Source of the DNA: Methylococcaceae bacterium
GTDB lineage: Bacteria > Pseudomonadota > Gammaproteobacteria > Methylococcales > Methylomonadaceae
Reading direction: 5' to 3'
Length of the DNA stretch: 39,193 nucleotides
NCBI GenBank assembly: GCA_005772825.1
Contig: SXIP01000164.1
Span: 1 to 39,193, forward strand
Shown: piece by piece, positions 16,025 through 24,732 of the stretch
How positions within the stretch are numbered: the first letter of the stretch is position 1
Layout: each line of letters starts with the position of its first letter
Notes under the pieces: generated by a model
Told to the model about the DNA's origin: nothing
The model's input: only the letters and a program-made list of their open reading frames with translations
Database searches by the model: none
Translations under genes and position numbers: made by a program

Positions 16025-17941
16025 ATGGCTATTTTAAATAAAGAAGACGCTTGTGTTATTGTCCGTATCGTCTATGCCGGCGCGCCGATGTCCGGGAAAA
16101 CTGAAAGCATTCGTTCGCTTTCAGGGCTATTGTTTGGAGCCAACCGCGCGGAGGAGGAATTTTTTTCACCCGATGATACCAGCGGTCGAACCTTGTATTT
16201 CGATTGGTTGAATTATGTCGGTGGTTATTTCAGGGGCTATAAAATCAATTGCCAGTTAATCAGCGTACCCGGCCAGAAAACGCTCAAAGACCGTCGCCAA
16301 TTGTTGCTGGAAATGGCCGATGTCGTGGTGTTTGTGCTGGATTCCCAAACATCCAAGCTGGATACGGCCCTGGACTACTATAAGGAAATGTTGCCCTGGT
16401 TGGAGAGAGCCGGCGAGCCGCCGGTGGGCGTTGTGATACAAGCCAATAAGCGCGATACCGAAGATGCCGCGTCGATAGAGCAAATACAGCAGATGTTTGA
16501 TGATAACCCCAATCTGTTAATACTCGGCACTGTGGCGACCACCAGCTCGGGTATTCGTGAAGCCTTTGTCAGTGGTGTAAAAGTCGGATTGGAAAGGGCC
16601 TCGTGGTTGATAGAAAATAACAAAATGGAAGTCGGGTCGTCCAATCTGGCGAGTGGTCACGCATTACTGAATCTGATGCAGGAACGGGAAACGCTTGATC
16701 GCATGGCGATCGACAATAGTCATCATGACAGTGATGCACCGCAACAGCGAATCCGGCAAATTCCCGATCTTGATCTGAGTAAAAGTCAATTGTATCGGGT
16801 TATTTCCGATGAGCATCTTGAGCGAGCGGCTTCATTGGAAAAAGCCGAACAGAAAAACGCCGACAGCAACGAAGAAAAACCGGTTTTGGCGACAGAGCCG
16901 TTAGCAGACAACACAACAGAAACAGCGGAAAGCCTAAGCGCCGGAGCAGATCGCAAAGAAGTTATTACCGCAAATGAGGCGGTAGAAACAAGCGCTGAGG
17001 AGGTGAGTGATTCGCCCGGTAAAGACGCTGCAGAAATACCGGAAAAAGACAGCGCCGAACCGTCTTCCGTAGCGGCTGTTGCGCAGGACGAGATCGCGCA
17101 ACACCACGATCAAGTCGTGGAAGGTCCCGAAGACCTTAACGCTGATGATTCTACAGATTACAGCACCTCCGTAGCTCAACAGGATAGCCCTCAACCGAGT
17201 TTGCCGCATAAGGATCTGGTCATCGCCGGTTGCGTATTTCCGCCGGTCAGCGGACGTATTATTTTGCACAGAATCAGCGATGAAGCCTCAATAGTCGAGC
17301 GGACAGCCTCCGGCGATTGGGAGGTTCGGATAGGCGAGCACTGGCGTTTGTTGAGCAGGGTAACCGATTGTTTTGATTCGGCTAACGAGGCTCGCGCGTA
17401 TTTAATGGCTTATGCCAATTTGCATAAGGAACTCAGCGCCGTGTTGACGGAGCACCGGTGTATGGCGATTGTGGAATCGGTCGATCAGAACGATGGTTGG
17501 CGAGTCTGGCAAATTGTAAGACGTGAAACCACTCTGGCTGAATTACTGGAAGACGCTTTAGTGGACATTACCCCGCAACGGATTGCAAAAAAAGTACACA
17601 TGCTCGCGGAAAAATTTCTGGCAGCGGATCAATTATTCGCCGCAGGTAAGATAGCTTTTCCGCTGAATATGGACAGCATTGCCCTGTCGCGTAACCAGCC
17701 TGTATTTACGGATTTTATCCCCGCTAATGCGGCTGCCGAGGGCTCGGGGTCCTCTTTGCCGGTCATGGAGCAACTGAAACAATCTTTTAAACCGGCAATC
17801 AGCAAGGCTTTGCATGAAAATTCAACGCTGGCCCTACGGGTTCCTTACATCCTGCATCACCTGGATGCATACGCCAAGGCCGATGAGGATAATAAAGCCA
17901 TGATTGAAGTATTGCGGACGCTTTTTATCGGTGAGCATTAA
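16025..17941 (+). CDS. Large MglA-like GTPase with acidic linker and C-terminal kinase-like region
   Basis: 638 residues. The G domain (1-195) has P-loop GAPMSGKT (19-26), switch II SVPGQKT (80-86, with serine where DxxG has Asp), NKRD (141-144) and a G5-like TTSSG (172-176). This is close to MglA-type GTPases. Residues about 205-405 are low-complexity, rich in Glu, Asp, Ala and Ser, and likely disordered. Residues about 405-638 are folded: WRVWQIVRRETTLAELL resembles a kinase hinge, and FPLNMDSIALSRNQPVFTDF (545-564) resembles a degenerate kinase catalytic loop plus DFG, without the catalytic aspartate. The kinase-like reading is an inference. No good ribosome site precedes the ATG at 16025. 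It is probably co-expressed with the phosphoesterase gene 56 bp downstream. Confidence 0.82.
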   Translation: MAILNKEDACVIVRIVYAGAPMSGKTESIRSLSGLLFGANRAEEEFFSPDDTSGRTLYFDWLNYVGGYFRGYKINCQLISVPGQKTLKDRRQLLLEMADVVVFVLDSQTSKLDTALDYYKEMLPWLERAGEPPVGVVIQANKRDTEDAASIEQIQQMFDDNPNLLILGTVATTSSGIREAFVSGVKVGLERASWLIENNKMEVGSSNLASGHALLNLMQERETLDRMAIDNSHHDSDAPQQRIRQIPDLDLSKSQLYRVISDEHLERAASLEKAEQKNADSNEEKPVLATEPLADNTTETAESLSAGADRKEVITANEAVETSAEEVSDSPGKDAAEIPEKDSAEPSSVAAVAQDEIAQHHDQVVEGPEDLNADDSTDYSTSVAQQDSPQPSLPHKDLVIAGCVFPPVSGRIILHRISDEASIVERTASGDWEVRIGEHWRLLSRVTDCFDSANEARAYLMAYANLHKELSAVLTEHRCMAIVESVDQNDGWRVWQIVRRETTLAELLEDALVDITPQRIAKKVHMLAEKFLAADQLFAAGKIAFPLNMDSIALSRNQPVFTDFIPANAAAEGSGSSLPVMEQLKQSFKPAISKALHENSTLALRVPYILHHLDAYAKADEDNKAMIEVLRTLFIGEH

Positions 17942-17997
17942 GGTTTATTTCCGGTCCGGATAATGTTTGTGGGCAAGATTGCCCTGGTATTTAGAGT

Positions 17998-19536
17998 ATG
18001 AAAATTGAAATTATCGATTCGGTTTCAGGCCGGCAGCATTATTCTCTCGAACAAATCGCCTTATTGCTGGAAGATGATCAGATCGAACTCAATTATGGCA
18101 GCCAATTTATGGGGCGCCCCGGAACCAAAATCTATTCCGGTCTGACTGACGTCGTCAAATTGCGTTCCGAGCTCGAATTAAACGACAAACGCGCTCGAAT
18201 GTGGGTGACTCATGCCCTGGAGCTGGAAAAAAAATTAACGGTTTGTCATCCTAAAAAAACCTGGTTTATCGTAGAACGAGATGATAACGGTTGTGTTGTC
18301 GGCAATATCTGTCCTCGATTAACCCCTCTGCATACCTTGTTTGCCGACCCGGATGTCTGTGATAACGAGCAAAAGATCAAGCTTTTAGAGGCCTTGTATC
18401 GGGCTTATTTCTATGTGGCCGGCGTGTTCGACAAGCGTCTTGATGAAGGCTTGTCGAATTTTGCCGTTGACAGCGAAAATCGCTTGTATTACCTGGATGA
18501 CGACATTTATTCGTGGGATGCTTTCGTTTCCTTTCCTCATATATTGGGGGTGCTCATTCGCAATAATAGCTGGCTGGATGAAAGTTGTGCGGAAAAGCTC
18601 GGCACGCTATTGCAGCAACTGGTTAACGAGTTTTTTAAAGACAGTCATACATCCACCATGATTGCTTCAAAATTGCGCGATATTTACATACCCGATAATC
18701 AAAAATATCAACTGTTCAAGATTATTATCGGCAAGTTTCAAAGCAACAAGGTTATCAGCAGAAAAACTCAGTTCAGTGACCGTTATCTGGCTGTTTTTTC
18801 AGATGTGCATGCCAATTTACCGGCGTTGACGGCGGTGTTGGCATTTTTAAAACAGGAAAACATTACTCAAGGCATTGTAATGGGGGACACGGTCGGTTAC
18901 GGTCCGCATCCGGGGGCATGCGTTGAACGCTTGCAGAACAGCGGTTTCGAGGTTATCAAGGGCAATCATGATCATGCCGCTGTGACCGGTGATATTCGCC
19001 ATGGCATGTCGACGACGGCGAAATGGTGTATTCAATGGACCATTCCGTATCTCAGGCAGGAACATCTGCATTGGCTGGAGGACTTACCGCTGGAGCTTTA
19101 CGGCAGCACCGAGAACGAACAGCGCTGGCTTGCCATCCACGGCGCGCCGGTTGATCCCAATTACTTTTACGGCTATGTTTATGAAATGACTTATGAGAGC
19201 AATCTGGATGTGCTGGAAAAAAATAACATCGCGTTCTGTTTTCATGGTCATTCACATGTTCAGGGGATTTATGCCAGAAAAAAAACAGGTACTCAGGACA
19301 AGTTTTATAAAGAGAAGCAGCAAAAGTTACAAGGCTATCGACACAGCCTGATTTGTCCGGGTTCCGTCGGGCAACCCCGGGACGGTGTAGTGGGCGCGCA
19401 ATGCGCTATTTTCGATCAACGGGAACAGTCCATCAGTTTCGTGACGCTGGATTATGATATGGATAAAACGATAAAGGATATGCAAGCCAACGGCTTTCCG
19501 GAATCTCTTATGGTCAGGTTGGCGAAAGGTTGTTAG
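17998..19536 (+). CDS. Metallophosphoesterase with an N-terminal kinase-like domain
   Basis: 512 residues. Residues about 262-495 form a calcineurin-like phosphoesterase of the MJ0936/YfcE type, with all metal motifs visible: SDVHAN (D269, H271), GDTVGYGPHP (D297), GNHDH (N323, H324), IHGAP (H381) and GHSH (H418, H420). The N-terminal half (1-250) is not part of that family. It contains a possible hinge (ICPRLTPLHTLF), a long helix, and DEGLSNFAVDSENRLYYLDD (149-168), where Asp149 and Asn154 have the DxxxxN spacing of a kinase catalytic loop and LDDD the place of DFG. I read it as a divergent protein-kinase or APH-like fold; this needs structural testing. It ends the cluster, followed by a hairpin terminator at 19595-19627. 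Confidence 0.85.
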   Translation: MKIEIIDSVSGRQHYSLEQIALLLEDDQIELNYGSQFMGRPGTKIYSGLTDVVKLRSELELNDKRARMWVTHALELEKKLTVCHPKKTWFIVERDDNGCVVGNICPRLTPLHTLFADPDVCDNEQKIKLLEALYRAYFYVAGVFDKRLDEGLSNFAVDSENRLYYLDDDIYSWDAFVSFPHILGVLIRNNSWLDESCAEKLGTLLQQLVNEFFKDSHTSTMIASKLRDIYIPDNQKYQLFKIIIGKFQSNKVISRKTQFSDRYLAVFSDVHANLPALTAVLAFLKQENITQGIVMGDTVGYGPHPGACVERLQNSGFEVIKGNHDHAAVTGDIRHGMSTTAKWCIQWTIPYLRQEHLHWLEDLPLELYGSTENEQRWLAIHGAPVDPNYFYGYVYEMTYESNLDVLEKNNIAFCFHGHSHVQGIYARKKTGTQDKFYKEKQQKLQGYRHSLICPGSVGQPRDGVVGAQCAIFDQREQSISFVTLDYDMDKTIKDMQANGFPESLMVRLAKGC

Positions 19537-19594
19537 ATAATTCCCAAAAATACGGCCTGTAGGTTTAAGCTGTCAAAACCAAACCACCTTATAG

Positions 19595-19627
19595 ACAGAT
19601 AACACCTCGTTAACGGATGTTATCTGT
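19595..19627. terminator. Hairpin terminator between convergent genes
   Basis: ACAGATAACA (19595-19604) and TGTTATCTGT (19618-19627) form a perfect 10-bp stem. It lies between the phosphoesterase (plus) and the slp-like gene (minus), which converge. A short T-run (GTTTTT) comes about 6-11 bases later on the plus strand, so termination is likely but not textbook. Confidence 0.6.
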
Positions 19628-19683
19628 GTCCCGGTTTTTCGGTCATTCTGAAAAGAGCGCTTGTTATTCCATTAGCGGCAAAA

Positions 19684-20229
19684 CTACCATCTGTATGGGC
19701 GATAGAACCCTCCCCAATAAGGATAGCCATAGCCGTAATAAGGGTAGCCATAACCGTAGCCGAAACCGCCATAGCCTCCGTAGCCGTAATAATTGTTTCG
19801 ATCATAGTCAGGCCACAGATGAATTACTGAGGCTGCAATCTGCGGAAGCCTCAGTATTTTTTTACCGACGGTGCGTTCGATATCGCCGACAAGCGTGCCT
19901 GCAACGGTGATTTCGGTATCTTTGGTATAAACGGCAGGGTCAAGAAATTCAGGGCTTTTGATGACAAAACGACCTTCATTGGCATTGTTTAATTGCGGGC
20001 GGCCATAATAATTCAGTGGATAGTACAGGACCTGCACCAACGAGTAGGATTGCTCATTTTCCACTTCAATAATAACGCCTCCCCAGCGTACCGGCGCATT
20101 TTTAAATCTGTCTATGGATTGCATTGCCTGACTATAGCTAATGTCAAACGGGGGAGCGTCTTCGATGGCGGGCGGCAAATTCGAGCAAGCGCTTAATAAC
20201 AAACAAAATAATAGTAAATAAAGCTTCAT
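19684..20229 (-). CDS. slp: Slp-family outer membrane lipoprotein with Gly/Tyr-rich tail
   Basis: 181 residues from the ATG at 20229, which is preceded by GGAGGA at the right spacing; longer in-frame starts have none. Residues 1-15 are a lipoprotein signal with lipobox LSAC (Cys15). The body resembles Slp/YeaY lipoproteins (APVRWGGVIIEVENEQSYS, VQVLYYPLNYYGRPQL, EGRFVIKS, YTKDTEITVAGTLVG). Residues 145-181 are an unusual tail made almost only of Tyr, Gly, Pro and Phe (YGYGGYGGFGYGYGYPYYGY). Family knowledge: Slp is induced by starvation or acid and sits in the outer membrane; its exact role is unclear. It is alone on its strand and converges on the phosphoesterase gene. Confidence 0.88.
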   Translation of the reverse strand: MKLYLLLFCLLLSACSNLPPAIEDAPPFDISYSQAMQSIDRFKNAPVRWGGVIIEVENEQSYSLVQVLYYPLNYYGRPQLNNANEGRFVIKSPEFLDPAVYTKDTEITVAGTLVGDIERTVGKKILRLPQIAASVIHLWPDYDRNNYYGYGGYGGFGYGYGYPYYGYGYPYWGGFYRPYRW

Positions 20230-20767
20230 AGAGATTCCTCCCGATAATTTGAAAGTCCATAGGTAAAAGTCCTGATGATTTTTGTTCCGGATTAGCAAGA
20301 TGCTTCAACTAATAGACGATAGGTTGGAGTCCTGAGCTTGCTCTGGCTGTTGGAAAGTTCAAAGCAAGCTTTGAACTCCAGTATCTATGAGCCCAGCTGA
20401 AGCATCATACTAATCAGGTTTTTGCTTGGCTTTTCCGTCATCGCAATATGTGTAAATTAAGTCGGAACTTGCTCGCTAGGACACTTGGTTGAAGATAATA
20501 ATTCAAGTTGGCTCGATTAAGTAGCGTGTGTTGCTTGTTTTTGTGTGTGCTATTCTTGAGTCTGTGAGAAAACGTTCCAGTCCGGATTGCTAAATTTAAG
20601 ATGGCTCTCTATTGGATGATGCCGACAAGGGATATGTTTTTATGCTGAATAATCGACAGTTCGCGTGATTGCGATAGACGTGATGCCGGGATAGACTGGT
20701 ATTCTCCAGGTTGAATTACCAAAATAACCATTCACCAGCCAAAATAAATAAAAATGAGGAATAGACC
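20230..20767. other. Intergenic region holding a palindromic element
   Basis: 538 bp between slp (minus) and the small exported-protein gene (plus), so both promoters should lie here. Bases 20287-20418 form a large imperfect palindrome (own entry). From 20419 to 20767 I see no gene and no confident promoter; AGTCCGGATTGC near 20572 partly repeats the palindrome's end sequence. Confidence 0.5.
20287..20418. repeat. 132-bp imperfect palindromic element (MITE/REPIN-like)
   Basis: The first 24 bases (20287-20310) and the reverse complement of the last 24 (20395-20418) agree at 20 positions, with a core of GATGCTTCA. Inside, TGGAG and CTCCA pair, and a perfect stem-loop GTTCAAAGC-AA-GCTTTGAAC lies at 20357-20376. 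AGCTTGCT and AGCAAGCT offer another pairing. No open frame is inside. Only one clear copy is in this window, so mobility cannot be shown here. Confidence 0.5.
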
Positions 20768-21127
20768 ATGATACAAAGAATATTGCTTGCTGCGACTTTG
20801 ATGCTTGCCACTTTTTCCGGGACTGCCGGTGTTATCAACAAGGGTGCCTGGGCTCCCCTAGACTGTGGTGTCGAACCGGAACCCCCCGTGGTTGACCAGA
20901 CGACTTTTGAGACCTATAACCAAAGCATAACCTTGATTAATGAATGGCAACAAAAAGCCAATACCTATAATGCATGCCTGATTAATGAAGCCAATGTAGA
21001 CAACGCGCTTATCGCCAAAACGGCGAACGACCAACAAAGCCGGTTCAGGGCGATTGTCGAAAAAATCAATAAGGATACCGCTGCAGCTAAAGCTGTTTTG
21101 GAAGGCACTAACACGACGACCGAATAA
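20768..21127 (+). CDS. Small exported hypothetical protein
   Basis: 119 residues. Residues 1-20 form a signal peptide with a likely cleavage after GTA. The mature protein has only two cysteines (Cys33 and Cys70), which could form a disulfide, and a long helical C-terminal half with a coiled-coil look (FRAIVEKINKDTAAAKAVL). GAGGAA precedes the ATG. I recognise no family. It lies 94 bp before the PepSY-type gene on the same strand. A periplasmic location is likely. Confidence 0.72.
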   Translation: MIQRILLAATLMLATFSGTAGVINKGAWAPLDCGVEPEPPVVDQTTFETYNQSITLINEWQQKANTYNACLINEANVDNALIAKTANDQQSRFRAIVEKINKDTAAAKAVLEGTNTTTE

Positions 21128-21221
21128 TTCCTCAGGAAGCCCCTGATATTCAGGTTAACAGGGGTGAGACATGACAAAAGGCCGTGTGGGATAATGGGGA
21201 TTTATCTCTATCAGTGATGTC

Positions 21222-22577
21222 ATGAAATACCCTGTCCAACGCATACGAAATCGGGCCATTTGGCTCAAAGTGCATCTTTACCTGGCGCTGGGCGCCGGAT
21301 TTTTCTTCGCGCTGCTGGGGCTGACCGGCAGCCTGAGCGTTTACCGCGAAGAGCTCGATGCCTTGTTAAATCCGCAACTGGTTATTGAGAATCCGCAAGG
21401 CGCCCAACAATCCCTGGATAAGGTCATGGCGTCGGTAAGGCAGGCGCATCCCGATCGCTATGGGTCCTGGACCCTGGAAATGCCCCGCTCGCCGCAAGGT
21501 ATGATTACCGTCTGGTATGACAAACCGCGGGAGACTTTTTTCGAGCTGTACGCACCACTGATGGTGTCTGTCAATCCTTACACTGCCGAGGTGGTTGCGA
21601 GTCGTTTCTGGGGGCAGACAGTGACGACCTGGGTGCTGGACCTGCATACCCAGCTGAATTTGAGCAGGTTTGGCTGGAATGCAGTCGGCGCATTAGGCGT
21701 ATTGCTGATGTTTTCTGTTTGCACCGGGCTGTATTTGTGGTGGCCGGGTAAAGACAAGTTGCTGTCGGCATTCAGGATTCGCCATAACGCCGGTATGATC
21801 AAGTTGGTCTTCGATTTACATCGACTGACCGGATTGTTGATTGCGCCGGTCTTGTTGTTACTGGCATTTACCGGTTTTCAACTGAGTTATCCGACAGTGC
21901 TGGAAAAGCTGGTCGGCTCAAGCGGCATGAGTCACGGCGAAACAGGACCCGCTATCATCAGTACGGCGACGCCCAATAATCACCCGACCAGCCTGGAAGC
22001 CGCAGAATTCGTGGCTCGCGGCCCGTTCCCCCGCGCCGAATTGCGCCGTGTGACTACACCGGCAGGCGATACCGGCATCTACCGTATCAATTTGCGCCAA
22101 AGCAGTGAAATCAACCAGCGGCATCCGTTTACCACGGTTTGGGTGGATCGCTGGAGCGGCCAGATCAAAGAAGTCCGTAATCCCTCCAAATTTTCCAACG
22201 GTGAAACTTTTACCACCTGGATGTGGCCTTTGCACACCGGCGAAGCGATGGGTGCTACCGGTCGATTTCTCTGGTTCCTAACCGGTCAAGGCCTGTTCTT
22301 CCTTTATGTCAGCGGCCTGATGCGCTGGTTACATCGACACGGCAAGATTCAGGATCGCGAAGTGAATCTTGCCGGCTTGAAAGCGCTTTTGTATCGCCTG
22401 AAAGTTGAGTTTTATCGGTTCGGTTCGGCGCTTTTCCGTCTGCTTGTTTTGCTGATAGAACAATTAATCCGCTATACACCGGGTATTATCGATAGCTGCG
22501 TAACGCTGGCGCGCCGCTTGTATCGGGTAGGGCTGGATAGAATTAACCGCCAAAAACGCATAGGAAAAAATGACTAA
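21222..22577 (+). CDS. PepSY-associated transmembrane protein (PiuB/FpvG-like)
   Basis: 451 residues. It has the usual layout: an N-terminal helix (WLKVHLYLALGAGFFFALLG) followed by LTGSLSVYREELD, a first periplasmic part, helices near 146-172 and 205-225, a second periplasmic part with YRINLRQSSEI and VWVDRWSGQI, and a helix near 345-365 followed by a basic segment. WLKVHLYLALG and DLHRLTGLL are typical of the family. Family knowledge: such inner-membrane proteins are tied to siderophore or metal uptake, often acting in iron release or reduction. No TonB receptor lies beside it here. The C-terminal 70 residues form a basic helical extension. Confidence 0.85.
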   Translation: MKYPVQRIRNRAIWLKVHLYLALGAGFFFALLGLTGSLSVYREELDALLNPQLVIENPQGAQQSLDKVMASVRQAHPDRYGSWTLEMPRSPQGMITVWYDKPRETFFELYAPLMVSVNPYTAEVVASRFWGQTVTTWVLDLHTQLNLSRFGWNAVGALGVLLMFSVCTGLYLWWPGKDKLLSAFRIRHNAGMIKLVFDLHRLTGLLIAPVLLLLAFTGFQLSYPTVLEKLVGSSGMSHGETGPAIISTATPNNHPTSLEAAEFVARGPFPRAELRRVTTPAGDTGIYRINLRQSSEINQRHPFTTVWVDRWSGQIKEVRNPSKFSNGETFTTWMWPLHTGEAMGATGRFLWFLTGQGLFFLYVSGLMRWLHRHGKIQDREVNLAGLKALLYRLKVEFYRFGSALFRLLVLLIEQLIRYTPGIIDSCVTLARRLYRVGLDRINRQKRIGKND

Positions 22578-22621
22578 AATCCGGGTAGGTATACTAAATC
22601 GCAAGAAATGGAGTGCAATAT

Positions 22622-22975
22622 CTAATCAACCAGCAAACTCTCATAAGGAATGTTCAAACCATCATGCAGGCGTTTGATCATCCTCAGGCTTAACGGACGT
22701 TTGCGGTTAAGAACTTCCGAAACCCTTCCGTTACTGCCGAGATAAATTTCCAGGTCACGCGGACTGAGATTTTGTTGCTCCATTCTGAATTTAATCGCTT
22801 CAATCGGATCGGGCGGCGTTATCGCGTAATGCTTGTTTTCGTAAGCCTCAATCAACGTAACCAACACGTCCATTTCGTCAGCCTCGGGCGTGTCGTCTTC
22901 GGCTTGAAAAATTGCTTCGAGGCGTTGGAACGCGGCTTTTAAATCTTCGTCGTTTCGGATCGGTTTAATAGTCAT
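22622..22975 (-). CDS. HigA-like antitoxin / HTH regulator without adjacent toxin
   Basis: 117 residues. The N-terminal half is acidic and helical (EAIFQAEDDTPEADEMDVLV); the C-terminal half is a helix-turn-helix of the HigA/Xre type (AIKFRMEQQNLSPRDLEIYL, then GRVSEVLNRKRPLSLRMIK). This matches the COG5499 type of HigA antitoxin. The partner toxin gene normally stands directly upstream, but upstream (22976-23162) there is no open frame for one, and only 44 bp separate the stop from the PepSY gene. It may be an orphan antitoxin or act as a regulator alone. Confidence 0.83.
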   Translation of the reverse strand: MTIKPIRNDEDLKAAFQRLEAIFQAEDDTPEADEMDVLVTLIEAYENKHYAITPPDPIEAIKFRMEQQNLSPRDLEIYLGSNGRVSEVLNRKRPLSLRMIKRLHDGLNIPYESLLVD

Positions 22976-23030
22976 TGACTGTGCTCAATTGATTTAACCG
23001 ATTTTAGTATGTTTATCTTTAATTCAATCC

Positions 23031-23060
23031 TTGATAATTCGCTCTATGTTAGACTAATTA
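23031..23060 (+). promoter_or_regulatory. Weak promoter candidate for pntAB
   Basis: TTGATA (23031-23036) and TAATTA (23055-23060) with an 18-base spacer, about 100 bp before pntA. Match by eye only. Confidence 0.25.
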
Positions 23061-23162
23061 TGCAATCAGGCGCTGCCGCCGTGAAATAACGGTTCGGTTA
23101 AAGTTTTCGATGTACTGCCGCCTTTTGCATCATGCCCTAAAATTATAACTACAGGAGACCGT

Positions 23163-24719
23163 ATGAAGATAGGTATACCGAAAGAAATTCACCAAGGTGA
23201 AAAACGCGTGGCCACTACGCCGGAGGCTGCCGAGCAAATTATCAAGCTGGGCTTTTCAGTCTGCATTGAAAGCGGTGCAGGCCTCAATGCCAATATTTCC
23301 GATGAAGCTTATAAAGAAGCGGGCGTTGAAGTTGTCGCGGACGCCAAAACGTTATGGCAAACAGCGGATATTGTGATGAAAGTTCGCGCTCCCGAGCGCC
23401 ATCCCGAGCTGGCCATCGACGAAACCGAATTGTTATCCGAAAACGGCGCTTTAATCAGTTTTATCTGGCCTGCGCAAAATGAAGCGCTGATGCAGAAACT
23501 GGCGGCTAAAAACGTCACCGTATTGGCGATGGACAGCGTGCCGCGTATGTCCAGGGCGCAAAAACTGGATGCCTTGAGTTCGATGGCGAATATCGCCGGT
23601 TATCGCGCTCTTGTTGAAGCCGCACAACATTTCGGTCGTTTTTTTACCGGACAAATTACCGCCGCAGGCAAGATTCCGCCTGCCAAAGTATTGGTGATCG
23701 GCGCCGGTGTGGCGGGTTTGGCCGCTATTGGTGCGGCAAAAGGCATGGGGGCGATCGTTCGCTCTTTCGATACCCGGCCTGAAGTGAAAGAACAAATTGA
23801 AAGTATGGATGCCGAATTTTTGATGCTGGATTTCAAGGAAGAAGGTTCAGGCACCGGCGGTTACGCGAAAACCATGTCCAAAGAATTCATTGAAGCCGAA
23901 ATGGCCTTGTTTGCCAAGCAGGCCATGGAAGTCGACATTATTGTCACAACCGCGCTCATTCCCGGCAAACCGGCGCCAAAATTGATCACCGAAGCAATGG
24001 TCTTGTCGATGAAGCCGGGCAGCGTGATTGTTGATTTGGCCGCCGAACAAGGCGGCAATTGCGAGTTGACCGAAAAAGATCAGGTCGTGGTCAAGCATGG
24101 TGTGACGATTATCGGATATACCAATCTCCCCAGTCGTCTGGCGAATCAATCCAGCCAGCTGTATGCGACCAATCTGAGGCATTTGTTAACGGAACTTTGC
24201 CCGGAAAAGAACGGCGTTATCAATGTCAATATGGACGATGAAGTGATACGCGGCACCACTGTCATTAAAGAAGGCAAGATCACCTGGCCGCCACCGCCAC
24301 CGAAACTGTCTGCCGCACCGGCTCCACAAACCGAAGCGCCTTCGGTACTCGCTCCACCCAAACAACCCGGTCCGTTTGACACTATCAAGCAGTTTTTACC
24401 TCTGGTTATCGGCGGCTTGGCGCTGTTCGGTATCGGATCGGTCGCGCCCACCTCGTTTATGTCGCATTTTACCGTCTTTGTGCTGGCCTGCTTCGTCGGC
24501 TATCAGGTTATATGGAATGTATCCGCTTCTCTGCATACGCCGTTAATGAGCGTGACCAACGCGATTAGCGGCATTATCGTTATTGGTGCATTAGTGCAAA
24601 TTTCCACGCCGGGCTTGATCATCACTGTTCTTGCCGGATTAGCCATACTCATTGCATCTATTAATATTGCCGGCGGCTTTTTAGTCACTCGTCGTATGTT
24701 AGAAATGTTCAGAAAATAA
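23163..24719 (+). CDS. pntA: NAD(P) transhydrogenase subunit alpha
   Basis: 518 residues, close to the length of the E. coli alpha subunit. Domain I carries the N-terminal signature ([20 protein letters not shown]), the NAD-binding glycine motif ([20 protein letters not shown]) followed by SFDTRP, and [15 protein letters not shown] proline-rich linker ([12 protein letters not shown]) leads to about four C-terminal membrane helices from residue 405. With PntB it couples proton flow across the inner membrane to hydride transfer from NADH to NADP+, supplying NADPH. Domains I and the alpha membrane part are in one chain, as in enterobacteria; some bacteria split them. A ribosome site (CAGGAGA) precedes the ATG. 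pntB follows after 13 bp, so the two form an operon. Confidence 0.97.
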   Translation: MKIGIPKEIHQGEKRVATTPEAAEQIIKLGFSVCIESGAGLNANISDEAYKEAGVEVVADAKTLWQTADIVMKVRAPERHPELAIDETELLSENGALISFIWPAQNEALMQKLAAKNVTVLAMDSVPRMSRAQKLDALSSMANIAGYRALVEAAQHFGRFFTGQITAAGKIPPAKVLVIGAGVAGLAAIGAAKGMGAIVRSFDTRPEVKEQIESMDAEFLMLDFKEEGSGTGGYAKTMSKEFIEAEMALFAKQAMEVDIIVTTALIPGKPAPKLITEAMVLSMKPGSVIVDLAAEQGGNCELTEKDQVVVKHGVTIIGYTNLPSRLANQSSQLYATNLRHLLTELCPEKNGVINVNMDDEVIRGTTVIKEGKITWPPPPPKLSAAPAPQTEAPSVLAPPKQPGPFDTIKQFLPLVIGGLALFGIGSVAPTSFMSHFTVFVLACFVGYQVIWNVSASLHTPLMSVTNAISGIIVIGALVQISTPGLIITVLAGLAILIASINIAGGFLVTRRMLEMFRK

Positions 24720-24732
24720 AAGGAGAATATTG

